From positions 17,451,337-17,515,336 of the forward strand of contig NC_080053.1 of assembly GCF_026212465.1 (NCBI RefSeq): a stretch of 64,000 nucleotides of DNA, given 5' to 3'. Of this stretch, positions 45,825 through 55,849 are shown one piece after another. Every line of letters begins with the position of its first letter. Positions within the stretch are counted from its first letter, which is position 1. This DNA comes from Amaranthus tricolor (taxonomy: Eukaryota > Streptophyta > Magnoliopsida > Caryophyllales > Amaranthaceae). A model generated the notes under the pieces. It was not told where the DNA came from. It made no database searches and saw only the letters and a program-made list of their open reading frames with translations. The translations under genes and the position numbers were made by a program.

Positions 45825-47510
45825 ATGAAAACCCCAAGATCCTCAAAATCCAGCAAGAAAACCCCAAAATGCGGTAAAAATTCACAACCACAACCTCTCA
45901 GTGTGGTTCATCCTCCACCTTTACTTGATGCTACACCATCCTCAACTGCTGAAACTACAAATGAAACACCTAAACCCTCCACTGAGCATGCCGGTACCAA
46001 ACGCCAAATCCCCACTCCAAAAGGTGGTTCATCTTCTAGGATAGCCAAGCGTTCGAAGCATGTTGATCCTAACAGTGCTGAAGAAGTATCAAAAGAGATG
46101 TCAGTAGGGTTCGGGTTAGATAAGTACTGGTATGATTCTACTCATTTTCCTCAACGGCATGACATTTTACAAAATCAAGAATGGGAGGTATTGATGTTCA
46201 ATTTTAGTTGCAACTCAATTTTTCCAAACCTTGTGCGAGAATTTATTTTAAATTTCTCTAATGATTGTGGGATGTGTTCTAGTACTGTTAAGAACGTAAA
46301 AATAGAATTTAATAGTGCTATATTGGGGGAATGGTTAAATGTTCCTAATGTTGGATTTGATACTTACTATGTTGGGTCGAAGATAGCATTCTCTGGCATT
46401 AATGAACGAACAATTCTGAAATTTTTAGGGGTAGATCAAAAGAAGGGAAATATTAGTCACAACGTTTTGTCTCCTTTGCATAAATTACTGTATAACGTTG
46501 CACGCAGATTCATATTACCAAGAAATTTCAAACGCAGTGAAGTGAGTTTGCGTGATGCCACCTTAATTTACTGTATGGCAAATCATATTAAGATAAATTT
46601 TCCATCATTGATGATATCTCATTTATATGATTGCATTGAAAAGAAAAGTTTTGTTGGTTATGGAGGACTATTGACTTGGATTTTTAGAAAATTTGATGTA
46701 TCTTTGGAAGGTTTGGAGTTCCCAATGGGTCCTAACATGAAAATAGGTGCTAAATGTTTACAAAATTTGCACCTAAAACTAAATGATGAGGGGATGTTAA
46801 TGCATAATTTAGAGGAGGTTGTTGAAATTGAATCAGAAGAGGAAGGGGTTGAGGAGGAAAAAGAGGAAAAGGAGAAATCAAGGAAGGAGGAAAAAGAGAA
46901 GAAGGAGCAAGAACCTGTTCCCACTGACAACGTTGAAAAAGGAGAAAAAGGGGAACAGGGTGAAAAAGCAAGTAAGGGGGAACTAGGAGAACAAGAGGAA
47001 GCCTTGGAAGATAATGTTCATCACAATGTCTTTAGTGGTTCAAGTGATAAAGAGATTGTGATAGCAATGAGAAAAAAGTCTAAGTCAATTCAGAGGAAGA
47101 GTAGGAGGTTAACTTCGAAACGCAAGGCTACTATGGTTGATGAAACCACATTTGACACCATACCTGAGTCTACATCTAACAAACCTTCTTCTCCCAAGCC
47201 ATCCACTCCACCACCACATCAAAATCCATCACCACCTCAATCACCTATTCACTTTACATCACCACCATCTCAGTCTTCACCAGGTACTGGTTGTGCTAAT
47301 CCTGACTCTGTTCCTGCAGCTTCTTCAAACTTCATTCTCTCCAAGCTCCTTGACCTACAGTCTCAATTTACTGCTTTTCAAGATGAAATTCGAGTCTCAC
47401 TTGCTTCAATCGTTGATCAACTTACCCTGATGGAGAACCGTCTTGGTGCAAAGTTGGATACTGTTGAAGTGCAGACCGAATACATAGATGAAGAAAAGAC
47501 TGCTCCTTGA
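45825..47510 (+). CDS. Sirevirus third ORF, intact (561 aa)
   Basis: This is the only uninterrupted long protein of the Sirevirus pair. Residues 1-80 are Ser/Pro/Lys-rich with basic clusters (IAKRSKH). Residues about 90-310 form a folded domain (VGFGLDKYWYDSTHFPQ ... IEFNSAILGEWLNVP ... LIYCMANHIKINFPSLM ... GGLLTWIFRKFD) resembling the putative plant transposon protein family. Residues about 325-400 are highly acidic. A basic cluster (KSRRLTSKRKA) comes next, then a Pro/Ser/His-rich linker, then a C-terminal heptad-like segment (LSKLLDLQSQF ... LASIVDQLTLMENRLG). No signal peptide or transmembrane helix was recognised. The basic clusters could be nuclear targeting signals; this is inference. 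The function is unknown. Confidence 0.85.
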   Translation: MKTPRSSKSSKKTPKCGKNSQPQPLSVVHPPPLLDATPSSTAETTNETPKPSTEHAGTKRQIPTPKGGSSSRIAKRSKHVDPNSAEEVSKEMSVGFGLDKYWYDSTHFPQRHDILQNQEWEVLMFNFSCNSIFPNLVREFILNFSNDCGMCSSTVKNVKIEFNSAILGEWLNVPNVGFDTYYVGSKIAFSGINERTILKFLGVDQKKGNISHNVLSPLHKLLYNVARRFILPRNFKRSEVSLRDATLIYCMANHIKINFPSLMISHLYDCIEKKSFVGYGGLLTWIFRKFDVSLEGLEFPMGPNMKIGAKCLQNLHLKLNDEGMLMHNLEEVVEIESEEEGVEEEKEEKEKSRKEEKEKKEQEPVPTDNVEKGEKGEQGEKASKGELGEQEEALEDNVHHNVFSGSSDKEIVIAMRKKSKSIQRKSRRLTSKRKATMVDETTFDTIPESTSNKPSSPKPSTPPPHQNPSPPQSPIHFTSPPSQSSPGTGCANPDSVPAASSNFILSKLLDLQSQFTAFQDEIRVSLASIVDQLTLMENRLGAKLDTVEVQTEYIDEEKTAP

Positions 47511-48232
47511 TTCCTCTTCCCATGTTTTTAATGATTTGTTGGCTCTAACATTTATCAAACAATTTCACTTTTGGTTTTGTACCATATGGGGTACAAAATT
47601 GTATTTGTTTTGTTGAACAACTGCTACATTTTCTTTCTTGCTTTTATTTCTGGTCTGTGATGATTAACTATATGCATATTTGGACTGCTATTTATGGTGC
47701 ATGCTTTCGTTTACTGTTTCTTATTTTCCTCTATGACAAATCTATATGGTTTGTGCTGTGGTTTGATACTCCCAATTCTTTTTGATTGATGACAAAAGGG
47801 GGAAGAGAATGCACAAACTTAAGAGAAGCTGTGAATACACTGTCTCCATATCTTTATTGATTTATATTGCTACAACAATGGAAGTTAATGTGCATAAGTG
47901 AGATAATTGTGATAGGAAATGAAATCAGCTTAAATTCATCTGAGTTGTTAAGTTTATGAATACTTTGATCAAGTGTTGTTCTGAATTTGTTTTCTTCAAA
48001 GCTGTTTCTTTTTATAATACTTATGGATTGGTGTGTTAATTTGGATTTTATTTGAAAACATATTTGGCATTATGTTTTTAATATAGAGTAAATTATTTTA
48101 TGCATGCTTGGTAAATTATATTGTAACGAGTTGATTTGCTAAGTTATTTAGAGTTGCTTTAATCTCTAGTATGCTCTAAAAATTTTGTTTTACTCTATTT
48201 TACTTAAATTTGTTTATAAGTTTGTCTTCATC
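47511..48232 (+). other. 3' non-coding region of Sirevirus copy 2
   Basis: It contains a polypurine-like tract after TGATGAC at 47786-47806, a second version of the motif at the true PPT. No gene is seen. Confidence 0.6.
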
Positions 48233-48244
48233 AAAAAGGGGGAA
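48233..48244 (+). promoter_or_regulatory. Polypurine tract of Sirevirus copy 2
   Basis: AAAAAGGGGGAA lies immediately before the 3' LTR and is the plus-strand DNA primer site. Confidence 0.85.
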
Positions 48245-48246
48245 TT

Positions 48247-49439
48247 TGTTGGCCTCTTAGGTTTTGATGATGACTTCACTTTTAATAAACAAACATGTTT
48301 TAGAGATTGTTTTGTAGGTGAATATCCGATTTTGTTGAAATCGTTGATAAAGCCTATGACTTGGTTCGTGGAAGTTGTACGTGTCTTAGAATATCCAAGA
48401 AGTTAGATAAATGCTTAGGACGTTAAAGGTAGACAGACGGTCTACTGTTCCCAAAGTTGACAATCTGACTGAAGTTGTAGATGGAGACAGTACACTGTTC
48501 CCACGTCGCAGGTCTGAAGAAAAACATCGGCTGGAAAATTGCGAATTAATTATTTTCTGTTTTTAAGTTGATGTAACGGTTAAAAATTAAATTAATTGCT
48601 TATTAATAAATTGGTTGGCAAAACTATTTTTAGGTTATCTAAAAATAGCGTAAGACTTATTCTTTTTAATATTGAGATCTCCTATTATTTAGGATCTTGT
48701 GTTTTAATTCCTATGCTATTTTTAGCTTGAGGAAACTGTTTTCCTCTTTGAGTAAATGACAGCCGGACGTTTATTTTTTGGCAAGACCACTATCTTTTTC
48801 TTTTGAGAACGTGGAGGATAGTGGTAGGTGTGTCTAAGGTAACTGCTGGCTGTTCCCACTATAAATAGGAGGAACTTTGCTCAAACCGGGAGGAATCCAA
48901 GAGTGTCCATTAAGGGAGATCAATTAAGAAAAATATTTTCAGTTTTTAAATGCCAATTAATTTATTATATTTTTCTTAAAGCAATTATTTAATTTTTATC
49001 CTCTTGAGAATTTGGCCTTGTAAGGGTATTTGTGTATTTTGTTGTAACTAGACTTAAGGGAAGTCTAGGGGAATAGAGAAGCTTCAATAGAAGCGTGAGA
49101 AGAGATAGAGAAGGAGAAAGAGAAGAGAAAGAGAATTAGGCCTAGAGTAGAAAAGCTTCAAGTGAAGCAAATTGTTTTATGTGATTGTAATTGATTGCCT
49201 AAAACATAGTGAGAATTTTGAAATCCCGGGGGGTCGTGGTTTTTCCTTCTTATTAGGCCAAGAAGGTTTACATGTAAAATCTTTGTCTCCTTTTATCTTT
49301 TTCATTTTAAGTTTAAGTTTTATTTTATTATAATTCCGCAAAATTAGAGGCAAAAATCTTAAACTCAATACACAACAATTCACCCCCCCCCCCCCCCCCC
49401 CCCTCTTGTTGCATTCGATCATCTATTTGCATTTCTACA
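48247..49439 (+). repeat. 3' LTR of Sirevirus copy 2
   Basis: This is the partner of 39012-40212, with TGTTCCC at 48446, 48496 and 48851 and a C21 tract at 49383-49403. Confidence 0.93.
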
Positions 49440-49725
49440 AATTGTTTTACCATCAAGGAACCTTCCCCCACTTTCCCCTGATTTGCCTCACTACTTGTTA
49501 TTTCCTCCTGCTGATTTTGTGGTTGAGGAGGAATATGATCATTTAGCACTGGAAGATCATGAGGAAGAGGAAGACATTAATGACTTCCCTCAACCTCGCG
49601 ACCCTCTACTCCTTTTGAGTATTCCTACTATCCCCCATTCTTATAACCACTTTCAACGGGCTGTCATGACCCAATTTTCTCACATGAACACCCGGCTAGA
49701 TGACGTTTCTCAGCATATGGCTTAG

Positions 49726-51388
49726 TTAGAGCTTGACCAGCGTCGAGCTCTTGAGCCTATTTACGGCCAATTCTATCAAACCGATGTGTTTCCTCAAGGG
49801 TTTTCTGAACACCCGTCTTGGTTTGACCCTACTAGATGGGGCGGTCCTTCTGGTTCGGGAGGTGGTGGTTCGGGCCAGTAATCATTTATTTGATCTTGTG
49901 CCAAACACTGAGGACCGTGCTTGGACTGGCTTGGGGGGGGGGGGGGGATAATCACTTCTCATTCACTCACTCACTCATGCATCTATATAGTTTTCTCATT
50001 TTCAGCATATAGAGTTAGGTTTTATTTTTCGCATGGACAAAAAAAAAAAAAAAGAGTGTTATGGCTTGATGAGAACTGTTGGAATCTCCTGTATATGAGT
50101 AACACTGTCCTTTCCCCTAAAATGAATTTTGCAAAATGTTTTGACTGGTATTTTGGCATGTGATACTGTTATTTGGATATCAGAGGCAAACCGCAGACAC
50201 TCTTAATTTGAGAACTAGTTAAGTGGCATTTAATTGCCTCATGAGCATGAGTAGGTTAGCTGGTGAGTAGGCCTAATCAAATGTGTGTGCATCATCTGCT
50301 AGGATGCCCATTAGGGGCTAGACTGATCTTGACTTTGCTTTACTCCTCCTAGAATTTGACTAGATGTACCTTGTTGAAAATGATTTTCAGGCTTAGATGT
50401 TACTTGAAACCACATGGACTAAAAAGCCACCTTGCACTACTTGACTTTAGGTTTTTTCCCTCTTGAGCTTGAGCCTATTTTCTATCAACCCGCATTACTA
50501 AAGCTCCATGATCCCAAAATTTCCCCCTCTACACCTTAGGAAGTGAATTGGTTATTTGAGTTTGATGTTGGTTGTTGGTGTGGTTACCAGTCCATAACTG
50601 TAAAATATCGAGTTTCTTTTAAATTCCTTTGTATATAGATACCCATAAGTATTATTTCTTTAAAAAAAAACAACAACAAAAAGAATGTGATTTTTGTTTG
50701 TAGTTATAAGTTCAAATAAAAGGGGGTTATATCTTGTTCTGCTAGAAGCTCGAAATTTCGTTGGTTAGGTTCATTTACGATTAACTGTATGATGTTCATG
50801 CTCGAAGTGTGTGTAGTTGTGAGAAAAGAGTTTTCACTCCCTATTGTCCCTACTAGGTCTCATATTTTTAGCACGACCAATAACCTTAGCCAACGTTACT
50901 CCCGTTATTAGCCTGATTTGATTCTCTTGGTAGTTGAAGTCTTTTGCGAAGGAGAAGGATAGCAAAGCTAAAGTGAAAGTCTTTAGAATGTTGTTTGCAT
51001 TGGAGAGATCCTTTTGTCCTTCTGAACACATGAGTGTGAGAGTTGGGAGGGAAACACTGCTGGGGAATGGAAGTAGTCATTTTTACTACTTGGGTGTGTG
51101 TAATGAGTCCTAAAATCATCGACAATGGAGTGGTGAGTTGCCCCGTGAGTACCTCCTCATTTGATCTATGATGCGTTTACGATGGCCTTAATTGGTTACC
51201 TTTTGGATGAATCGTGAAAGCCTGATTGCGCTATGATATTCCGGATTGATGTTGAGTGCGCCTAAATGCCGAGTCGTTTGAAGTTGCTTTTAAATGAATT
51301 TCGAAAACTTTTGGGGAAGAACTTTGTTAATTTATATGATCTCCACTTTTCTTTGATGGTCCATTTGCTTGGGGACAAGCAAGGGTTT
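49726..51388 (+). other. Athila 3' non-coding region
   Basis: Long post-ORF region without a convincing gene. It has G15 at 49933-49947 and a run of about 14 A near 50040. Such a long non-coding stretch before the PPT is usual for this lineage. Confidence 0.55.
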
Positions 51389-51400
51389 GGCTTGGGGGAG
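51389..51400 (+). promoter_or_regulatory. Polypurine tract of the Athila element
   Basis: GGCTTGGGGGAG lies just before the 3' LTR. The preceding CTTGGGGACAAGC inverted repeat (about 51368-51380) is the usual companion of plant gypsy PPTs. Confidence 0.75.
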
Positions 51401-51402
51401 TT

Positions 51403-52855
51403 TGACCTATGCACTTTGTACTATATTTTTATGCTCCTTTCCCTCGCATTTTATGGCATTTTGATGTGTGATTTTGCATTTTTCATGTGGTTTTACGCTT
51501 GGTTGGAGTTTTTTTTGTGTCTTTGATTATTTCAGGCCATTTTACTCCACTCTTGTATTGGAAGCGGATCACTTCTGAGCATTAGAATGCGTGCTTCGAG
51601 ATTTGGCAGAGTTCGAGACCGCACTACGGCACTTTTGTGAGCTCACGGGGCCATTCGGATATGCTTTTAGTCCCGTTAGGTCTCGTTTGTACTTTTGCCG
51701 CGTTCTAATGAAGAAAAGTAAGCACAAAATGATGGGCCCGGGCAGGTATTTTCATACCTGGGTGATTTCAAGTAAGAAATAGAAAAGTAAGCCTCCAAGC
51801 CCAGGACCCGGTCAGGTATACTCTAAAACCGGTCGGGTCTATCGATAATCATTTGCATAAGTATTCAGCATACGGACCCGATCCGGTCTTGCCTAAACCC
51901 GGTCCGGTCCTGCTTTAATAACTGTTTTCCGCACAGTTTATATTTTATTATGAGGGAATGTAATAGGGGGGAGGCGAGGAGTGACGTTTTCTATGGGGGA
52001 TATTTTTAATTCTTGACTTTCGGAGCAAAAACTTTGTAACTTTCAAATACTTTCGTTCATCCTTTAGTATTCAACTTCAAGTATTATTTCTTTATCCCTT
52101 CCTTGTTATTACTTTTAATCATGTTTTCTTTAATTAATTCTTGTTTTGTTGCATTTGATATGTGTGAGTAGTTTCTTAATCTAGGGTTAGATGGAACCCT
52201 AGTCATGATGTTGATGATGAATTATTGAATCCCAATCCCTTTTTGTTATGTATAATCCTTGTTCATGCTTGGTTTCTTATGCTAGTTAACTCACTTTTTT
52301 CAATAGAAATTTTGGAAATTGTGGTTAACAATTCATTCAATCGTTAACGAAAGTTAGAGTTGAATAAATTGCCTTTTAGATCAAGGGCTTGATAATCTTC
52401 ATGAAAATAGATTGATTTGATTGTTGGATCTTATAGAATACTATGTTCAATGTCATTACTATACTTGATTCCATGAAAATAGGTTTGATAGTATGGCAGT
52501 GAAACTAATAGTCTTTGAAAGGAGTTATTAGTATCTTTAATGGGGTATTCGTCCTATTGAACTTGGTTATGATTGTTGTAGGGGTAGTAGGATCTCATTG
52601 TCATCATATCATGCTAGTGGGGAAGTTTATCCCTAGATGTTTTAGTATCATTGATTTACCTTTCTAATTTAATTGTTTGTACTCCAATCAATTAGTTAGT
52701 TTAGACATATATTCTCTAAAATTGTGTGTTACTTAGGATCAATTGGTAGCCGGAAAATAATCATTTACTACATTGTTCCCTGTGGATTCAACCCTAACTG
52801 CTGCTATACTAGTTGCATATTAGGATTTATTTGGTAGTACATAAACGACTTATCA
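51403..52855 (+). repeat. 3' LTR of the Athila element
   Basis: It starts TGACCTATG after the PPT and ends ACGACTTATCA, about 1453 bp. Within it are four ACCCGGTCGGGT-like motifs between 51800 and 51915 and the phrase TTCCCTGTGGATTCAACCCT near the end, common in this lineage. No partner LTR is in the window, so the exact start is inferred. Confidence 0.75.
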
Positions 52856-53734
52856 AGTTTAAAATAATTTAAATAAAAGTGTTAAAGTCGTTAAAATAAC
52901 CGTTAACGAAAATAATTAAGAAGATAAGAATTTTTAAACGCAAAGTTTTCGTAAACCAAAAGTTAATTGAATGATTTTGAATTTTTTTTTATAGAATTAT
53001 CGAAACTTTTGGACTAAAATAAAATTTCTTAGAAATAATAAAAATTTAAAACTTTATATCCGGAGTAGTTTAAGAAATCGAGCAAGTATTAGGAATTGAA
53101 AGAAAATTAAATAATTAAAGAACTTTGAAAATCGAATTGGAAATTAAATCAGAAATTAAATCAATAAAGATATAGTTAGTTGGAATATAAGATTTTATAA
53201 ATTAGATGAAGTTGGAGCTTAGAAATCGAGGATTAGGAATTAAATTGAAGGAATTAAGAATTAGTCGAAAATGATTAAGATTAGGAATTTCGAGTCTGTT
53301 ACAAATTTAGCGTTCAATCACTAATTTTTATTTAAGTACACATATAATACTAAAATAAGTTAGTTTTATTAAATCAGAAACATTAAATGATAAATTATTA
53401 TAAATATTTATTAAAGTATTTGTTTAGTATGAAACTTAGAATATAAATAAATATGTGGGAAAATAATATGATACCAGAATGGAGGGTTGAATGATAATAA
53501 AAATAATAATACTCTGAGATATAAGATGAGATGACTATAAACCCGAGATGTATATATAGTCCAAATATGAGAGTTGCCAAGGACGTCAAAAACCTGCAAC
53601 CATAAGGGAAGACTAATCTGGAGGTGATTTCAAGAAAGCTCATTCAGCGCTCAAGTCGGTTCGGGAACGATGATGAGAAGAATAAACATAAAGTATTTTG
53701 TAGAGATGAATTGTGTACCCTCCTTTATGTTGAT
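52856..53734. other. AT-rich stretch, no gene recognised
   Basis: Open frames here are short and show no family motif. The region near 53640-53700 may be the edge of the gypsy relic that follows. Confidence 0.35.
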
Positions 53735-53955
53735 AAGAGCAACTATTTATATTGATTCCTACTTCCACTCAGGCACGGGAAGTGGTTGCAACTCCCCTGG
53801 AGTGCGTTGGTGGTCAATCTTGACCTACTGACATACTAGACATCGAGCTATGAAGTCCTCGACATCTCTCTTCGTGCTTATCCACCAAAAGTATTGTTTC
53901 AAGTCTACCAACATCTTATCTTGCCCCGGGTGAACAAAGTACATAATCGAAAATT
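53735..53955 (-). pseudogene. Relic of gypsy (chromovirus-like) integrase zinc domain
   Basis: On the minus strand one reads YFVHPGQDKMLVDLKQYFWW, then DVEDFIARCLVCQ, a stop, and IDHQRTPGELQPLPVPEWK. These are the H...H...C..C integrase N-terminal domain and its downstream linker in Del/Reina-like gypsy elements. The flanking parts of pol are missing. Confidence 0.75.
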
Positions 53956-54072
53956 GATACCCATAGGACTAGTTTCTATGATATGTTGCCTAATTGATTA
54001 ATATGGATGGTATAAGGTTTGGGTACAATTTGATGCCCATAGGACTAGTTTCTATGATATGTTGCCTAATTG
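53955..54072. repeat. Short direct repeat, ~42 bp copies
   Basis: GATACCCATAGGACTAGTTT and the following 22 bases occur at 53957-53999 and, with one change, at 54030-54071, about 73 bp apart. Confidence 0.85.
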
Positions 54073-54464
54073 AAATTCACTTGTACAAAGTGAATGAAAT
54101 ATTTATTTTAATCTCATCTTGAGTAATAAAATAAATAGGTAATTCTAGGTACTTCATATTTTATGGGTCGTTGCTCAACTTTAATTTTACCTCCAAAGTT
54201 TACATTACTTGTTACGATTCATAACTATGTTATGAATTAACGAGTTTCTAAGCACCGTAGAAAATTTTCAAATACTACCATCACTAATTATAGTTAGTAA
54301 TGAACGAGCATATAAAAAAAATTTGGTGCTCAAAAACAACTAATGAAATCTCATTAATAACACTAGTGTTTCACTTATGCTCCATATTACTTGCACCAAA
54401 TCAATTTTTGCACACTATTTATCATTCTATGGTAATTTACATATCTAGGCTATTATACGAGAAA
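54073..54464. other. AT-rich stretch, no gene recognised
   Basis: Nothing could be assigned. Confidence 0.35.
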
Positions 54465-54622
54465 AAAACATAGTCACGTGGAATCTTGTTTATTCGTCTC
54501 GTCACATAATATCAAATGTTTATAATTTTTAGTTGTGTATAACACTAGATATAAACGATTCAACAAATACATTGGATTGCGCAAAATATGTTTGATACAA
54601 GTATTTTGGAACGGAGAAAGTA
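54465..54622. mobile_element. Stowaway-like MITE, right part
   Basis: It shares GTGGAATCTTGTTTATTCGTC-type sequence with the segments at 29400 and 54800. It ends TATTTTGGAACGGAGAAAGTA, a Stowaway/mariner-type terminal repeat next to TA. Confidence 0.6.
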
Positions 54623-54713
54623 TGATTATATGATATAATATGATATGATATTATATGATGTGATGTTTTCTTAGAGGATGACCCTTGAAATTTTTGAATA
54701 TTTTTATAATATT

Positions 54714-54960
54714 ACTCCCTCCGATTCTTACTAGTAGTTCTATTTACTTTTTTATTAATATTCACTTGTCTCTTTTAATTAGTATTTTATTCTTAAACCT
54801 ATAAGTTAAAATATATTCAAGTGGTATCTTATAACATTCATCTCAATACAATAATTATTAATATGAATTTTTCATAATTATTAATTATGCATAATTAAAC
54901 ATACTAAAAATTAAATTATGAAACGACTAGGAAAAATTAGAGAATATGATATGAATCATA
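54714..54960. mobile_element. Stowaway-like MITE, left part
   Basis: It begins TACTCCCTCCGATTCTTACT, a Stowaway-type terminus after TA. It continues with the family phrase AACCTATAAGTTAAAATATA, extending into TTCAAGTGGTATCTT. The right terminus is degenerate. Confidence 0.6.
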
Positions 54961-55019
54961 TGATTGATTTGATTATAAGTTTATAACCCCTCACAAGATG
55001 TCAAGTGATCTCTATACTC

Positions 55020-55849
55020 TTTTACTTAATCTTGCCTTTTTAAAATCCAAATCCCTCAATTGCTACCTCCCAAAACCCTAATTCATTTATCTTTATCATC
55101 TCAGATCTCTTTTTGGGCGGATGTTTAAAGAGCACTTTATGTCGTTCTCTCTATATACTCTCCACAACTCATGTAAGTGCCCAATTTCGAGTCACTTGAT
55201 AGAAGTATTATTTATGTGTATTTTTCGTTTCTTGATTGATGTGTGTTGCTGATAGATTAATTTGGTTGAATATTTTGTTGTTGACCAGATTTGAGCTCTT
55301 GGTGAATGTTGTATTAAGGTACGCCTATGTTTTTGTGTTGATGAACTTGGTATAAAGTTGATTTCTTTTTGTTGATGGGTAAATTTTCTTATATAATCTG
55401 CTTTCAAGGGAAAAAGCTATGTTATTGGGTTTATTCTTCTGATAAGCAAATTAATCTGAGCCATTTATAAGTTCTCTTTGTTTGTAGATGCTGTCAATTG
55501 TTCAAAATTGTTTGTTGGTTTTGGTGAACGTAAATTAGGTTCAGGACTATTGATAGTGTGATCTTAGTTCTATAATCCCCAAAATCCGCGTAGAAGGGAG
55601 CTATTTTAGTGGCATTGTGGCAATGTAATGTTGTAATAAGGCATATCAAATCTGGAAAGCTATTTCCAATGGTAATCTACTATCTAATGTTGCTTGCTTG
55701 GTTCCATTTTGGTTGATGAGCAACGCTCACTAGTCATTGCAAGGAGGAATGTCGTCTTCTAGGATGATTTCATGTTTGAGAAAGAACTGAAAGTTGTGTA
55801 TGGAACTCATGAAACTTATATACTAACTTGATGCGTTGATTCTTACCTT
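55020..55849 (+). other. Presumed promoter-proximal leader of the NAA38 gene
   Basis: A CT-rich tract with AAAACCCTAA (about 55072-55081) resembles a plant 5' leader. A GTAAGTG donor-like site lies at 55174. No ORF belongs to it. The leader would be joined by an intron of about 1.7 kb to the coding exon, with acceptor candidates TTATACAG (56930) and GTTGCAG (56950). RNA data would be needed to fix the start. Confidence 0.4.

Larger units (their letters stand above)
39012..49439 (+). mobile_element. Complete Sirevirus-type Ty1/copia retrotransposon, copy 2
   Basis: A full-length element of 10.43 kb is inserted in the Athila third ORF, flanked by AATTG at 39007-39011 and 49440-49444. LTRs are 1201 and 1193 bp. 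It has the same organisation as copy 1 and proteins about 90 % alike by eye, but the LTR ends (TGTTGGCCTC...TTCTACA) differ, so it represents a sub-family. By eye the LTRs differ by about 17 substitutions and a few indels (near 1.5 %), younger than copy 1. Pol nevertheless carries several single-base frameshifts, while the third ORF is intact. Confidence 0.93.
38126..49725 (+). pseudogene. Athila third ORF, split by Sirevirus copy 2
   Basis: The ORF occupies 38126-39011 and, beyond the nested element and its duplicated AATTG, 49445-49725 in the same frame. Together they are 389 codons including the stop, with no other lesion. The N-terminus is Ser/Arg/Gly-rich (RGASSSRGGSRQ). The central domain (FRLFNVDRFLSCAALGQLFG and surroundings) resembles the Athila ORF-1 family. 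An acidic stretch (about 49517-49582) and a short helical tail ending DDVSQHMA close it. No signal peptide or membrane segment is visible. The function is unknown; lineage relatives are often called envelope-like only because of position. Confidence 0.8.
32220..52855 (+). mobile_element. Athila-type Ty3/gypsy element, 5' truncated, with nested Sirevirus
   Basis: Order: gag, pol, spacer, third ORF, long 3' spacer, polypurine tract, 3' LTR. No 5' LTR or primer site is found before gag; the sequence passes into a copia gag relic near 32210. Without the nested 10.43 kb Sirevirus the remnant is about 10.2 kb. The gag phrase SLDAAVGGNFMMKT, the RT/RNase H/integrase order of gypsy type and the extra ORF after pol fit the Athila lineage. 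Multiple stops and frameshifts inactivate gag and pol. Confidence 0.88.

Noticed and set aside
45825..47510. Calling the Sirevirus third ORF an envelope gene
   Set aside because: No signal peptide, membrane helix or glycoprotein-like Cys pattern is visible; only its position is envelope-like.
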